From assembly GCA_903772945.1 (NCBI GenBank), contig CAICTM010000062.1:1-64000 (forward strand): DNA of 64,000 bases. Reading direction: 5' to 3'. The notes below the pieces were generated by a model. The model saw nothing but the letters and a program-made list of their open reading frames with translations, did no database searches and had not been told where the DNA came from. The stretch is from Seminavis robusta. Its lineage: Eukaryota > Bacillariophyta > Bacillariophyceae > Naviculales > Naviculaceae. The position numbers were made by a program, and so were the translations under genes. Positions 32,731 through 43,461 of this stretch are shown here, in pieces; position 1 is the first letter of the stretch, and the number at the start of each line of letters is the position of its first letter.

Positions 32731-33798
32731 ATGAAAACTCTCTTTGTATATCCCAAGAGGTCAAGCCCTCTACCGGCCCTCCTGTTTTTGGCCTGGCTGG
32801 ATGCTGCAACGTCCAAGCTAGGCGCCGCTTTGATACTACCTCATGGCGATGTCGCTTTAGATCCTTCCAATCTTAGCCCAGGCACAGCAGCGCGCAAAGC
32901 TGGTGACACAATTGCAAAGGGTGCTCGACAAGCAGCACGATGGTTCGCTACAGGAAAGAACTCATCGTCACCTCAAAAAACAACAGGAACAGAAAGCAGA
33001 GACTTTGATCTCATTTTTCTGTCTACACCCCATGGAATTCAGCTCACTCATGATTATGGCATCTATTTGGGTCCACATGCCAGTGGGAGTATCAATATTA
33101 CCGGAGACAATTCCAGTCATGCTCCCTACACTGTCACAATGCCTCCAATTGACTTGGATACGGCACTGTCCTTGGATTTAATAATGCAGCTTACAGAGCA
33201 ACAATCTACTAGTGGAAAACCAATCCCCGTGGAAGGTATTGCCACTTCAGCGGATGGGGCCAAAGATTTGCCTTTGGAATGGGCGGAAATAATACCCCTC
33301 AAGCTCTTGCCAGAACCCCATGCCTTCAAGTATCTAATTTGGAGCTACCCTTTGCGAAGATACACAGAATCTCCATCAATGGTAGAGGAACTGCTGATCA
33401 TTGGCGCTGCCATTCGAAGTTGGATGGAGGCTCTTCCTCTCAATATCGGTGTTATTATCTCGGGCGATATGTCTCATACTCATGAAGCAACGGGGCCATA
33501 TGGATATTCGAATGCCAGTGCCCCCTTTGATCACGCCGTGGGGCACTGGGCATCCAATCCGTGCCAAAACTCTGATTCACTACTGCAGACGGCAAGATCC
33601 CTACAACCAAATGGGAAGTCTTGTGGTTTCACGGGGTTTGTCCTCCTTCACGCAATGCTGTGCGGCGGCTCGACTGGAGAGACGTTTGATCCATTGGATA
33701 GTGATAATGTATGGGTAAACCGCAACGCGACCTACTACGGAATGATGGCCGTCACCTTCGATTCCAAAGGGAATGACCAGCGGGTGAGTTCGGAGTAG
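32731..33798 (+). CDS. LigB-superfamily class III extradiol dioxygenase-like protein
   Basis: A single exon of 355 aa. The N-terminus has a hydrophobic stretch (SPLPALLFLAWLDAATS) that could be a signal peptide. The family's conserved parts are LILPHGDVALDPSNL (metal-binding His), FLSTPHGIQLTHDYGIYLG and IISGDMSHTHEATGPYG (second His cluster). LigB proteins bind Fe(II) and open catechol rings, but eukaryotic relatives such as MEMO are often non-enzymatic, so the reaction is open. ATG 32731 is 147 bp after the right end of the Harbinger element, whose insertion probably changed the promoter. Confidence 0.8.
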   Translation: MKTLFVYPKRSSPLPALLFLAWLDAATSKLGAALILPHGDVALDPSNLSPGTAARKAGDTIAKGARQAARWFATGKNSSSPQKTTGTESRDFDLIFLSTPHGIQLTHDYGIYLGPHASGSINITGDNSSHAPYTVTMPPIDLDTALSLDLIMQLTEQQSTSGKPIPVEGIATSADGAKDLPLEWAEIIPLKLLPEPHAFKYLIWSYPLRRYTESPSMVEELLIIGAAIRSWMEALPLNIGVIISGDMSHTHEATGPYGYSNASAPFDHAVGHWASNPCQNSDSLLQTARSLQPNGKSCGFTGFVLLHAMLCGGSTGETFDPLDSDNVWVNRNATYYGMMAVTFDSKGNDQRVSSE

Positions 33799-34304
33799 AT
33801 GAGGAAATTTGTTCCTTCACAATTGCTGGGAGGTCGGAGCCATGGTTGCTCGCTTGACATCACCTTCAATTTCCGAACGAAGGGGCCATGGTAGCGGTAC
33901 ACGGTTGCAGGCAATGCCATGACATCTAGCTAGCTAGTGACGAATCTACATTCCTCTATATACCCACAAACGGTTAAAGGCTGGCCCTAGCACGAGGCTC
34001 TCACAGACCGTTTCAAAATCTAAACATAGAACACAATCCCTCCGGGGAAAGTGTAATTCTTAAGTTAACATATCTTGTTGGTACAGTCAAGTATAATTCT
34101 ACTTCTATTCCTGTTCTTCTATGATATCTAATTATGCTCCGCTTACTCCATAGCATCGCAACATCGCCACCTAAAACCTGAACAATCACTGACGAGGAGA
34201 GCCAGTGCAATTATTGGCTCTTTCACGGTGGATATTCATTCAGGAGAGGTTTCATTTGCAATCTCAAAGGATCTCCTTCTTTGCGGCTCTTCGCTTCCAA
34301 TTCA
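33799..34304. other. Convergent intergenic region
   Basis: Lies between the 3' ends of the LigB-like and GT14 genes. It holds a CTAGCTAGCTAG run (about 33928) and otherwise nothing recognisable; presumably two 3' UTRs. Confidence 0.4.
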
Positions 34305-36219
34305 TTAAACTTGTTCTTCATCATGACCTTCCAACCATTCTTGTTCAATTGCATTCAGCAGAGCCACTGACTGGGGATGCGTGGAATCAAACTGCCGAGC
34401 AAACAAGAACCCAACTTTTTTGGCACTCTTCAGATGCTTCCAGACTTCGCCTTCTCCCTTTACGAGCAGTTGATCCTTTGGAATAGAATAATCAGTCTCG
34501 ACAAAAGCCGTTGTATTGAATTTTTTGCCCATCACTACTTTGACCACTTGTGGGTGTTCAATGCGATAGCAATGAGAGGGATTCGTGGACAACATCGCGC
34601 TGTCGGTTGCCAGATCGTCACGTAGAGCATCCCCACAATTATCGGTCCCACCCCAGAGCTGAAACATGGAAGTGTATTGTTTGGCTTGATTGGGTATTGA
34701 GAAAGAGTCTTCATTGACCCAGACACCCAATAGCTCCAATGCCCCCATCCAATCATAATTGTCAAAGGAAGTGCTGCAGCATGCGTATTTCGATGATGCC
34801 AAGAGTTGCAGAGCTGCTGGGGAAGACAGCAGACGTCGTATCAAATCCTGAGAGAATATTGCATAGCTCCCCTTTGTCGTCTTATGGTTCAACAAAAGAC
34901 GATTGGCTTGTGCTGCTGAAGCCAACTCTGGTGGAAGGGTCACCTTTTCTGAAAATATTTTCCCCAGACTAACTGTAGCAGGAATGCTGGTTGTTGTCAG
35001 CCGTGCGTGTGTAAGCCTTTTCGTTTGTGTTTTCGTGGCCAAGTTTCCTGCAAGCAGCAGAAATGATATCGGTAGGATAAATGATGAGCAAGTGACAGGG
35101 TCAAACCGAGAGAGTCAGCATAATGGAACAAACGGCAAGGTTAGACAGAGAGCTGACAGGGTGGACACACAAGAACCCAAGAAGAGATCAATAATACAAA
35201 CCTTGTTCCGTCAATGTCCCCAGCCAGATTGAATGTGATGAAGCAAACAAGTACCGCGCCAATTCTTCGGCATTAAGCAATGGAAAAGATGCCCCATCCA
35301 GGGTGACATGATAGTCAAAGACCAGACCAAGCTCAATGGTCAACCATCGCATGATTTTGAGATGAATACCACTCATGGAATCTTCTCTATCGGCACGAAT
35401 GGTACCAAATTGTACCAATTCTAGATTCTCGTACAGCTCAGCAAGCTCTAGGAGTTCCGTCTTCAATTCTTCATTTGCTTGTTGGTCCAAGTGAAGGACA
35501 ATGTAGTGATGGGGCATGTGGATTGCCTGGATCAGTCGTTTCACATGGGTTGAATCATTTGCCAGTACCGTAATGACAAATGCGCATCGAGCCGAGTTGG
35601 CGGGAGCGTCTAATTTCGAGGTATCCTCAAAAGCTTTAGAGTCTTTCACCAAGGCTGGTCTGTAGCGATGAAAATTACAAAATCCGTAGTGCATGGCGTA
35701 CAATTCCAACAATTCCAAAATAATTTCTTGCTGCATATTGTCAAGTTGCTGGTCGCTAAGTGCTGGATTTGCCTCGTGCAATTCGTATCGCGTGCGATTG
35801 ACCAATGGAGATGCCCACTCTGTAAAGTTGGTCCAACCCATCCTTTCACTTGTCAATATAGATCGGCAGTGGTGGAGCTCCACAATGTCGCTGTCGAGCC
35901 ATTCATGGTCCAGCTCGGATGTGTACATTCGTATTTCTTCCGCATAATTCCTCAGTAGATCGGGCAAGAAATCAAATGGCGCTGGGAGCGAATCTGGAAT
36001 TGTCAATTTGTAATGCAGAAAGGACCCCAAATCGTCGCGTGCGAAACGGAAAAAGAATAGGGCAGGAATAATGGAACTCATTAAGAGGAATTGTAGACAC
36101 GATTTCAGCGAAGAATCCGAAGTGGCCTGCAGTTTGCTTCGACGGCGAAGAGAGGCACTCATTCGGCTCTCCTCATCCCCGTCATCTTCTTGAACACGTC
36201 GTCGTCGTATTTGAACCAT
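34305..36219 (-). CDS. GT14 glycosyltransferase (core-2/I-branching / xylosyltransferase family)
   Basis: Exons 36219-35202 and 35047-34305, with a 154-bp intron (donor CAAG/GTTTGT, acceptor CTTGCAG), give 586 aa. It is a type II membrane protein: Arg-rich cytosolic start and a TM segment at about 42-60, typical of a Golgi enzyme. The GT14 domain spans about 211-480, with RCAFVITVLAND, HLDQQANEE, GIHLKIMRWLT, DYHVTLDGASFPLL and, after the intron, FDNYDWMGALELLGVWV. The family transfers GlcNAc or xylose from UDP-sugars to glycans or proteins. The acceptor here is unknown; cell-wall or frustule glycoproteins are possible. Confidence 0.9.
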
Positions 36220-36706
36220 CTTTCCACGTCCTGGGCTGACTGGATAGAGCTTCCTTGATAGCTAGCTACCACCTGATGACTTCAATGGGTGAGGTGAGTG
36301 ACAAGAGTATCATGCAAAGGTCGTTGAGTTATTTTTGTGTTTTGGGTGGTTGTAGCAAGGGTCCAGGTCGAGGATCGTTCACAAATCTAAGAAGCCAGCT
36401 CAGCCATTAACTGATGAATAAGCGCATCAAGGCCAAAGTCTTCTTGGTCCAGCACCTCGCCCGTTCTCCTTTAGCTCCAAGACCAACCTTGGGACCAACA
36501 CCTGGTCTGGCTCCAGAACCCATGACCGGCCAGACCTACCTGTGATCTCCGCCTCTTCAATGGTAATACCTGGATATATATATCGATACATGCATCGGTA
36601 GGTAAAACTACCTGGTCCAACTTCAGGACCTACCGTACGGTACCCCAGCCCAACCATAGGACATCCAGAAACAAAGCTTCGACCAATGCCAGGAAGAACA
36701 CAATTT
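36220..36706. other. Intergenic, GGTACC/ACCTGGT rich
   Basis: Repeats ACCTGGTC and CCAACC/GGACC words around 36480-36660, including CCTACCGTACGGTACCCC (about 36628). Open frames here look like by-products of this composition. No gene is supported. Confidence 0.4.
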
Positions 36707-37621
36707 CTATGATTCAGTTAGATATGCGATGATGCTGTCAATGTGATTGTTGATGGTCGAGAAGTGCCCGCCATCATCCACCAAATGATAAACTGACTTC
36801 GGGAGTGTATCAGCAAAGTATTGTCCCATTGCCGGAGTCACCTGCACATCATAGCGACCATACCAAAGCCCAATCTCCATGGAAATATCTTCCATCTGAA
36901 ATCCCCAGTCATTTACATAGAGTTGCCATTCATGGGCATCACCCTCAATTCCCTGGCGATGGGCTTCCCTTGCATCTGCTGAGAAGATATCAACTGCAAT
37001 GGGCACTCGCTCTAGAAAGGTGACATCGGGTTTGGGCATGCCCTTGAGCATGGTTTTCCGCATTTGTTCCGGATCCGCATAAAACTTGCCCATTTGCTGC
37101 AAGGCAACTCGATGCATGGCTGGCAAACGACGTGCCAAGCAAAAGATCATTTTAACTGGACACCACATTCCTTGAAAACGATCACTGGCATCAGGTGGTG
37201 CTGTGCCACTAATGATGGCGGCACGGTGAAGACGTTCCGGGATCAAGTGGGCCAGTGCCGCTACAAAGGGGCCGCCACCCGAGAGGCCAAAGATGCTAAA
37301 TTTGTCATGTATGCTTAGGGCCGCCGCTAGTTCTTGCACATCATTTGCCCAATCACGCAATTGTCGATCTTGCTGAAAATAGGAGAGGCCAAATCCGGGG
37401 CGGTCAGCTGCGATGAGTCGGATTTGACGCTTGGCGGCGGCTTCAGCAAACCATTGCGCTTCCAAGCGTGATCCATTGCCACCGTGAAAGTAAAAGATTG
37501 CGGGCCCATCCGCTGTGCCATATTCCGCATATCCCAATTGACGCCCATCTTTCAGCTTTATGGTCTGGTTCAGTTTTGGTTCCCCCAGCAATCTTTCATG
37601 GAGTGATTCTTCTGCTGCCAT
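36707..37621 (-). CDS. Alpha/beta-hydrolase-fold protein
   Basis: A single exon of 304 aa, full length for the family. It has an oxyanion HG motif (IFYFHGGNGSR, about 43-52), DRPGFGLS (73-80), the nucleophile elbow FGLSGGGPF (S114), a likely acid in WYGRYDVQVTP (near 250) and the catalytic His in VDDGGHFSTIN (near 286). It therefore looks catalytically complete, resembling epoxide-hydrolase/haloalkane-dehalogenase-like and esterase-like members; the substrate is unknown. No targeting signal is visible. ATG 37621 begins MAAEESLHERLL. Confidence 0.92.
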   Translation of the reverse strand: MAAEESLHERLLGEPKLNQTIKLKDGRQLGYAEYGTADGPAIFYFHGGNGSRLEAQWFAEAAAKRQIRLIAADRPGFGLSYFQQDRQLRDWANDVQELAAALSIHDKFSIFGLSGGGPFVAALAHLIPERLHRAAIISGTAPPDASDRFQGMWCPVKMIFCLARRLPAMHRVALQQMGKFYADPEQMRKTMLKGMPKPDVTFLERVPIAVDIFSADAREAHRQGIEGDAHEWQLYVNDWGFQMEDISMEIGLWYGRYDVQVTPAMGQYFADTLPKSVYHLVDDGGHFSTINNHIDSIIAYLTES

Positions 37622-37737
37622 GTTCTTCAGCTTTCATCGTGTGAAGTAGACAGTGGAGAACAGAATTACTATGTGGGACTGGTTGATCAACCATTAACCA
37701 ATAACCAGAACCCTAGTGACTGGTTAGCGAACCCTGT

Positions 37738-37841
37738 CTGCAACTGAAGTGCGGGTACACTAATTTACACAGTAAACGCGAGCCAATCGATTTCAGAGTG
37801 CAACTGAGGGGGAAACCAAAAGGAGCGTGGTCTGGGAGACC
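37738..37841 (+). promoter_or_regulatory. Shared ~103-bp module, copy 3, before the methyltransferase gene
   Basis: Nearly identical to 23353-23455 (reverse complement) and similar to 6277-6380. It contains CCAATCGATTTCAGAGTG and AACCAAAAGGAGCGTGG. It lies in the divergent gap between the hydrolase (start 37621) and the methyltransferase (ATG 38031), oriented toward the latter as with the other two. Its homology ends exactly at the CTGCAACTG boundary, without the rest of the inverted-repeat arm, so the module can move or be kept on its own. Confidence 0.5.
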
Positions 37842-38030
37842 AAACATGCTTTGCGTGCAGATGATGTTGATGTTTTGATCGGCATTCGGTGATACTGGTG
37901 GTAGATGATTGCCACATATGACTACAGCTGTACATGATCATTGAACTGTCTTGAAGCCTCATCATCAAACTCAAACCACTCTGTGTCTGCATTCTAGCTA
38001 GAGTGGTCCGTCCAAGGTTAGATCTGCAGA

Positions 38031-38876
38031 ATGAAAATGTTCAATCCGTCACAAGGCTGGATAAAAAGATGCCTTGCGTTCATTTTGGCCTTGAATCGAC
38101 ATGTAAATGCCTTTCCAGCTGCCCCCCGAAATCCATTGTTAGTTGATCAGAGGTTCTTGCTGCAGAAAAATCCATTCACCGCTGCCAACCACTACTCTCG
38201 ACAATATTTTACGACGGTGTTTTCGCAGTCCACTACAGACGATGCCATTGACATTGATGATGATGATGACGATGAGAATGCACGCTCGCAATTCGGGACA
38301 CGACAATATTGGGATGATTTGTACCTGGGACGAGGCGATTTTCCGGCTGATGAGTATTCATGGTACTTTGGTTGGGAAATTCTGCAAGATTACGTCCAAG
38401 AATATCTTCCATCGGATACCGGTCGGATCCTCTGTCCAGGAATTGGTAACGACTCCATTCTAGTGGACCTGTATCGAGCCAAATACCACAAATTGACAGC
38501 GTTTGACTACTAGCATGCCATTGAAAGGCAAGAAGATTTACTGTCATTCGAGTTGCCAGCCTCTGCGACGGATACCATTGAGTTGCATACCCTGGATGCA
38601 CGCAAATTGCCAGAAGAATGGACCAACCGATTCGCTGCCATTATCGAGAAGGGAGCGTTGGATGCAATCTATCTCTCTGGTGATGGCAATGTGGAACGGG
38701 CAGTGGAGAATTTGCATCGTGTCTTGCAACCGGGCGGGACTTGCCTTTCTGTTTCGGGGGTGGTCCCCGAAGAGCTACGAAGACAACTCTTCCGAGACTG
38801 GGAATGGGTACGGGACGGCAGCGACGAACTCAAGGCTGGTTGTTTCGTACTGAGGAAACCGAGGGAAAGCTGGTAG
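38031..38876 (+). CDS. Class I methyltransferase, plastid-type presequence, in-frame TAG
   Basis: One frame from ATG 38031 to the stop at 38876 (282 codons) is interrupted only by a TAG at 38511-38513. Before it stands FGWEILQDYVQEYL, then GRILCPGIGNDSILVDLYRA (SAM-binding) and KLTAFDY; after it HAIERQEDLLSFE, DARKLPEEW, and LHRVLQPGGTCLSVSG (motif post II/III), as in METTL/EEF1A-lysine-type methyltransferases. The stop falls where a Ser (FDYS) is usual, so a single base change fits. The N-terminus (CLAFILALNRHVNAFPAAP) looks like a signal peptide with an ASAFAP-like plastid motif. It is either a pseudogene, a sequencing error, a null allele or a read-through case. Confidence 0.75.
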
Positions 38877-39292
38877 CTGGGCACTTTGCCGGAGTGTTGA
38901 ATCAAATCTCAGCATTCAACCAAAAGATTCTGATGCTACGTTCATGTGCCAGCTGGCGGTGACGACTGGTTCAATGAGGAGGTACATGCCGGACTGTTCA
39001 AGTCCAATGGTTGAGCTCTACCTGGTCCCATACCCGTACCACTTCCATCTCTGAGGGCTACGGTAACACCAAGGCTGCCTGGATTCGATTCGTGCCGTCT
39101 CAAACGACGTCTGATCGTGATACGTCTAAGAATAGTTTGATTGCACACCGAGCCGCAGCCTTGAGCGTTCCAGCAATCTACCGAACTCAGCAAATATTCG
39201 ACACTTCAACTTCATCTAATGGCCAGACACTTCAACTTGCTATTTTATTTTAGCTTCTGACTCAAATTGTTCCACTGACGAGGACCATGCAA
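38877..39292. other. Convergent intergenic region
   Basis: Between the 3' ends of the methyltransferase and SET-domain genes. No repeat or gene is apparent; open frames are short and lack known motifs. Confidence 0.4.
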
Positions 39293-41499
39293 CTAGAAAA
39301 AGCTGCCACTGCTACTCCCGCTACTTTTGCTGACAAAAGTTGGCTTCGAATGAACCCGCCTGCGCCGTAACTTGTACTCTTCTCTCCGTAAACTGCCCAA
39401 TACATCTGCGCAATATCGCAGGATCGTGTGGTGAAGGCTGCCGGAGTCCTCTTCTTCCATGCGACGAATCACTAATTCGAAGCCAGGGCGTTCTTCCGTT
39501 ATGGTACGCCCAGCACTGGTCATTTGGACTTCTACACCAGCTTCCTCCTTTAATTCGGCTTCAATCACATCCAAAACATCGAGCGAAGTCCTGGCCCATC
39601 GAGCAAAGTGATGCAAGACTTCCTTTTCTCCTCTTACTTGAATTTTTGCATGACGCTTATTGCTGAATCTGGGGAGTGCCCGTTCATCCATAAGATCGGC
39701 AACATCCTGTGCCAAGGTTGTTGGGTAGCGCGATAACTGTCGTCCGATGACTTCCAATAAGAGCCTCATTGACGCACGCTCATTGCGCAAGTTGATGGGG
39801 TGTCGAATGTCCCGACATGTTCTGTAGTAGGTGGTTGTCGTGCCCGATGATGCCGTCACAGTGCGACTGGGATCAGTAATACCAAACAACGCCCGACTCA
39901 CGGAAGCATCGCTGGAGACGGGAGACGTGACGGCACGGAGCTCTTCTCGGTTGCATACCAGTGCTCTCAACAGGCTGAACAGCAGCCGTGTATTTTCATT
40001 GTTCGAGACACAAATTCGAATTCGTTTTATAACGGGAGACCCATTGGCTGCTGCTACAGCGCTTGATCCGTTGGATGGCGCTGTAGTGGATGACGACATT
40101 GGCGCCGATGTAGAGCGATGATACTGCTGGTTCTTGCTGTGAATGGAAGACGATGGTTGTCCTCCCGACGATGGTGATGGCAAATGCAGAGCATGCTGAG
40201 TCGATGACGAACTGGATCCCACTTCCCCTCGCGTCCAAAAGTCCAACTTTTGGGGAAATAAGGGATCATCGGGGGAAACGTACAGCTCCAGAGGGACTTC
40301 ATCGGGGCAGAATCCATCAATTTCACGGTTGTCTTCTACAGCAAAGCCATAGTTGAGTAGAAAACGATGGTTGCACTTTTGTCCATAAGAATCATAGACC
40401 TGAGCACCCCCTGGAATGTGCTGAAGACTGTTCATATGTTTATTCCGCGGAGGCAACGAAAAAGGCAGTGACAACGCACATCAGAAACATGAGTGAAACT
40501 CAATTTTTCCATTTTTGTAACAAAAACTCACGTGGTAATGGTGAATGCTTGACGATCTTCGTCAAAAGTCCATTTCGTCTCCCTGGGCCGGTAGTGATTG
40601 AGCATGTCAGCATGAGGCACTAGTGCGGATGTCCTATGACCGTCAATTTGGAGTCCAAAATTGCGACTACAGACACACATCCGAGCCCATTTGAATTCCT
40701 CCAACGTGCAGATCTGTGCCAAAGGAGCAATTTGGCAAATAGCGTGAAAGTCTTCCGCAATGGCTTCATTGCGGTCGGCAATCTGGGTGAGTAAATAACT
40801 GCCTTCCAAGTTGGCGAGTTCGTCAGGCGTCCAAAAGATGGGCATGTTGCGTAAAGTTTTGGGTAGAATTTCGTAGTACGGGTGAAAGAACGAGGACGAG
40901 CCATTGATTTTGCGGTCCCAGAGCAAGTAGATCATTAAGAAAATGTGCTTGGGGGCATCGAGGTCCAAGTCCGAGTCCAGAATGGCTTGGCCAATGGGTG
41001 TTGCCTGTCCCATTTCCACCGTGATGAGACAACGGCGAGGAATGGTAACGCAGACAGTGTTGGGGGGAATGTGGGTTCTGGCATGAACGCCTCTCATTTC
41101 CGACTCTTCCGTGGTTGTCGGCTCTTTCTTTTCTTCGCCCACTTCCTCTTCCTCACGAGGGGCGTTCTTGGCCGCGTCATACTCGCGAAGTTCCAACTGA
41201 ATTTATTTATTTTGTAGGAACAAATAATAATAGACACCGTACACGAGATAACAAAGACAGGAATGAGGGACGCAAAGAGACATCATGGTTCAAATGGCAC
41301 AGGTCAATGGCATGGGTCAATCAACCACGATTTGAAAGCCGCCCGCCACGCTCCAACAACAACTCACCAATTCGAACTTGGCACCGTTGTCTCTCAGCCA
41401 TTGTTCAAATCGCTCGTACTTGTCCTTGGGTGGAGGAGGACTAGCAGGTTGTGGTGGCTGCTGCTGTTGTTTCCGGCTCGAAGAGGAATACATCCTCAT
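39293..41499 (-). CDS. SET-domain protein lysine methyltransferase (SETD3/Rubisco-LSMT type)
   Basis: Exons 41499-41368, 41196-40532 and 40427-39293, with introns of 171 and 104 bp, give 643 aa. The order is YERFEQWLRDNGAKFEL (start of the fold), EMRGVHARTHIPPN, the iSET region, LVPHADMLNHYRP (SET motif NHxxP-like), and after intron 2 IPGGAQVYDSYGQKCN and HRFLLNYGFAVEDN, the conserved end of SET in this family. A Rubisco-LSMT-type substrate-binding domain follows, with a ~60-aa Ser-rich insert between. Members methylate lysine or histidine on soluble proteins (Rubisco, actin); the target is unknown. A chloroplast signal is not evident. It is divergent from the phosphatase at 41822 (322-bp gap). 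Confidence 0.88.
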
Positions 41500-41821
41500 G
41501 GTGATCAATGCCCTCTCCTATGGAAAAAACCAAGACAAACAAAAGTGCGAGTGGCGCTCCGTACTAGGGTACGGTATGCGTGGTTCATGGTGCTGCTGCA
41601 GTGCTGTCATGGACTGTGTCGTCTCGACTCAAAACAGGATTGATTGAGACATGATTGCTGCAATTAGGGCTCAGGACATTCCGATGCAAAACGTACTGTA
41701 TCCGTTCAGCCTCCAACGGATTCAAAATTGATGCCATCAAGTCGTCATTGAACACAACCCTCACAAAGCACTGAGTAGATCCGGACCATGTATCTATTGA
41801 GTACAGTATCTGTCTGCTTTC

Positions 41822-42628
41822 ATGCATTACCTTGTTGCCATCTTCTTCATGTTCAGTCTAGCATCCCGTGTTGTTAGAACCATGGCAACGACTTCTGGCA
41901 GCAAAAAGCAGGTTTACATCCTAAGACATGGTCAGGCTACCCACAATCCACGGGCTGAAGAGGCCAAAGCCAATGGCTGCTCCTATGATGAGTTCATGGA
42001 ACTCATGCGACAAGATGATTCCTTGGACTCGCCATTGACAGATCTGGGAAAAACAAAAGCCAAATCGGTCTACGAACAATGCTTGAAACATCTTGAGGCA
42101 AACATCCAATTGGTGGTGAGCAGCCCTTTATCCCGAGCCATTGAGACGGCAGATTTTGCCATTCCCAGTGTCCAGCAGAGAGTGTGTGTGGAAGATTTTC
42201 GAGAAATTAGTGGTTGGTTGCTCAATGCCAAACGAAGAACACGATCTGAGTTGCAGCAACTATTTCCTCGATGGAATCTGGATGATTTGAAGACCCAAGA
42301 GGATACCCTTTGGACACCCGACCTAGAGACACAGGCGGATTGTGCCCAAAGGGGATTCCAGGGTCTCTGCTGGATCATGGAGAGACCCGAAGATTCCATC
42401 TTGTTGGTCTGTCATGGAGGATTGCTTCGATTTACAATGCAACAGCACAATCGGGTCAAAATGATGGATGGGAGGACCTCCAAACAGGAAGAAAGGGATG
42501 TTCAAGCACGGTTTGGAAATTGTGAACTGCGCCGGTATACGATGGAATGGGAGGCAGATGAAACAGATCACGACAACCAGTCTACAGAAAAAGCTGGAAG
42601 AAGACTCGTTTTGACAGAGTTGGATTAG
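41822..42628 (+). CDS. Histidine phosphatase / phosphoglycerate-mutase family protein
   Basis: A single exon of 268 aa. The RHG motif VYILRHGQATHN (R35, H36 phosphate acceptor), SSPLSRAIETA and VCHGGLLRF (second His about 198) show a full branch-1 histidine phosphatase core. The first ~17 residues (YLVAIFFMFSLASRVV) are hydrophobic and may be a signal peptide or anchor; a second Met at residue 21 (MATTSGSKK) would give a soluble form. The C-terminal ~40 aa are charged. The substrate is unknown (phosphoglycerate, sugar phosphate or protein). Confidence 0.9.
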   Translation: MHYLVAIFFMFSLASRVVRTMATTSGSKKQVYILRHGQATHNPRAEEAKANGCSYDEFMELMRQDDSLDSPLTDLGKTKAKSVYEQCLKHLEANIQLVVSSPLSRAIETADFAIPSVQQRVCVEDFREISGWLLNAKRRTRSELQQLFPRWNLDDLKTQEDTLWTPDLETQADCAQRGFQGLCWIMERPEDSILLVCHGGLLRFTMQQHNRVKMMDGRTSKQEERDVQARFGNCELRRYTMEWEADETDHDNQSTEKAGRRLVLTELD

Positions 42629-43461
42629 TAAACGGAGACAAATAGCCGGGAAGCGGCTAGCTCTTCGACAGGGGACTAAGAAACTTCAGAATTTTCTACT
42701 AGCTATTCAATTAGCTAGCAAATAGCTAGCTAGCTAATTCCTTCGATTGTTTGTTTAGTCTAGTCATTTGTGGATTCTCACTCAAAGGCACATTGCTTTG
42801 GTCAAAGAAAGCCTCGAAAAGGGCGCGTTCTCCACAACTTTGTTTAGTCATTTGTGGATTCTCACTGGTTTACGATGTACAGCCCAAAGGCACATTGCAG
42901 TGGTCAAAGAAAGCCTCGAAAAGGGCGCGTTCTCCACAACCACAAACCTGAAAGCGGATTCAGAATCATGGTTGTTGGGGCGAAGATTTAAACTCGCGCA
43001 TGGTCTTAAAGAGGCTGAAAGGCGTTCAATATACAACATATGACGGCCTTAGGGGAAAGCGATGAGAGTTGGAGCTGGCTAGCTGGCTGGCTAGCTAGCT
43101 AGGAGGATGGAATCTTTGAGCTTGTTTCACGCTGTTGCTGGAAGACTGGACCACCAACGAGGTGAGGTAACAAAAGAGTACCATATGAGGCATTGTGTTT
43201 ACAAGAATTAGCATCAGGGAAACAAGCAGAACGGGCCCTGCTTGGTGGACACAAAGGGTTTGGGAGACTGAGGATGACTCGTAGCCTGTCCTATGGTCTG
43301 GTCTGGCCACAATGTAGCTGGAGTAGATTGGAATTCAGTTCTAGCTGCTAGCTAGTAGAATGACACTGATACCATTTTGTTCCGCTTTCTCGTGTCTCGC
43401 ACCAAAGGTGCAATGCTATGTCCCGATCTGCTAGTTGATTCCTCTGACTGTTCCAAACACT
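42629..43461. other. Intergenic with CTAGCTAG runs and a tandem duplication
   Basis: CTAGCTAG-type runs lie at 42700-42738 and 43076-43103. Between them a sequence starting TTTAGTCATTTGTGGATTC is duplicated (see 42750-42940). No gene supported. Confidence 0.4.
42750..42940 (+). repeat. Tandem duplication, units of 89 and 102 bp
   Basis: Unit 1 (about 42750-42838) and unit 2 (about 42839-42940) share GTCATTTGTGGATTCTCACT, GGTCAAAGAAAGCCTCGAAA and GGGCGCGTTCTCCACAAC. Unit 2 carries an extra ~20 bp (GGTTTACGATGTACAGCCC). The near identity shows a recent local duplication in intergenic DNA. The frame stays open through both, but I see no gene. Confidence 0.75.

Noticed and set aside
36427-36657. 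Pro/Gly-rich minus-strand frame
   Set aside because: It arises from ACCTGG/CCAACC word repeats; no gene evidence.
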